Below are positions 40,002 to 40,127 of a stretch of DNA of 40,127 bases, in pieces. The notes under the pieces were generated by a model. The model made no database searches and was not told where the DNA came from. It saw only the letters and a list, made by a program, of their open reading frames with translations. This DNA is from Gemmatimonadales bacterium (GTDB taxonomy: Bacteria; Gemmatimonadota; Gemmatimonadetes; Gemmatimonadales; GWC2-71-9). Location: contig JAICUF010000012.1 in the NCBI GenBank assembly GCA_025935995.1, positions 1-40,127 on the forward strand. Direction: 5' to 3'. The translations under genes and the position numbers were made by a program. Numbering within the stretch: the first letter of the stretch is position 1; each line of letters starts with the position of its first letter.

Positions 40002-40127
40002 CTAGTAGTGGCACGCGGTGCAGTCCCGCGTGACCTTCCGCTCGATGTGGCAGCTGATGCACCAGCCCATGTTGTTCACGTTGTTGACCTTGAACACCTG
40101 CGGCATGCGCGTCACGTCGCCGTGACA
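40002..40127 (-). CDS. actA: Alternative complex III subunit ActA (pentaheme cytochrome c), partial
   Basis: Only the last 41 residues are in the window; the gene continues past the right edge. Two heme motifs are visible, CISCH and CTACH, plus CH at the very start that belongs to a third, with NNVNNMGWCISCH typical of ACIII ActA. The protein ends CTACHY. It lies 28 bp upstream of actB and so leads the act operon. Confidence 0.9.
   Translation of the reverse strand, partial: CHGDVTRMPQVFKVNNVNNMGWCISCHIERKVTRDCTACHY

Overview
The window is GC-rich, densely packed bacterial chromosome. Its gene set points to Gemmatimonadota or a close relative: an alternative complex III operon, TonB/ExbBD energisers with a doubled ExbD, many lipoproteins, a PEP-CTERM protein, and a sphingolipid-type gene set. 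This placement is an inference from gene content, not from a marker gene. Genes are tightly spaced, often with ATGA, GTGA or CTGA stop/start overlaps, and several must use GTG, TTG or CTG starts.

Layout. (1) 125-7758 is a cell-wall sugar salvage island. A small lipoprotein and a NamZ-type exo-N-acetylmuramidase run leftward. A two-domain NagZ-type GH3 glucosaminidase, a serine hydrolase resembling AmiE, an IscA/ErpA iron-sulfur carrier, a sodium/solute symporter and a BadF-type amino-sugar kinase run rightward. namZ and the GH3 gene start head to head on one GTGCAC palindrome. (2) 7762-12609 (leftward) holds an amino-acid permease, a TonB, and a tonB-exbB-exbD-exbD operon; an intrinsic terminator separates the second tonB from that operon. 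(3) 12708-18731 (leftward) runs from superoxide dismutase through a truncated glycosidase-like protein and a SnoaL-like lipoprotein to a histidine kinase - OmpR regulator - histidine kinase set. (4) 18954-22801 is accessory. It holds a membrane protein of unknown function, a PEP-CTERM protein behind a good sigma-54-type promoter, two tandem small paralogues plus a larger opposite-strand protein carrying the same motif, a lone receiver protein and tRNA-Ala(TGC). (5) 22850-25527 encodes a secreted M6 metalloprotease with a dockerin-like tail, and a partner lipoprotein.

(6) 25750-29927 (rightward) is a four-gene operon of serine palmitoyltransferase-like enzyme, GNAT/YghO-type protein, SDR reductase and PAP2-family membrane protein. 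It matches the logic of bacterial ceramide synthesis (Spt, bCerS, CerR) plus a head-group or phosphatase step. (7) 29984-32927 holds a cupredoxin lipoprotein and a divergent cysteine-rich protein, separated by a perfect TGTGA-N6-TCACA palindrome, followed by an ECF sigma factor and its zinc-finger anti-sigma factor. (8) 33003-40127 (leftward) is an almost complete alternative complex III operon, actA (cut by the window end) to actF, which moves electrons from quinol to a periplasmic carrier.

The strongest candidates for new biology are the EARLKP-motif family (20954-22272), the shared-palindrome divergent start at 1953-1958, the two-kinase/one-regulator operon, the CRP-like operator at 30524-30541, and the barrel-less glycosidase with no standard start codon.
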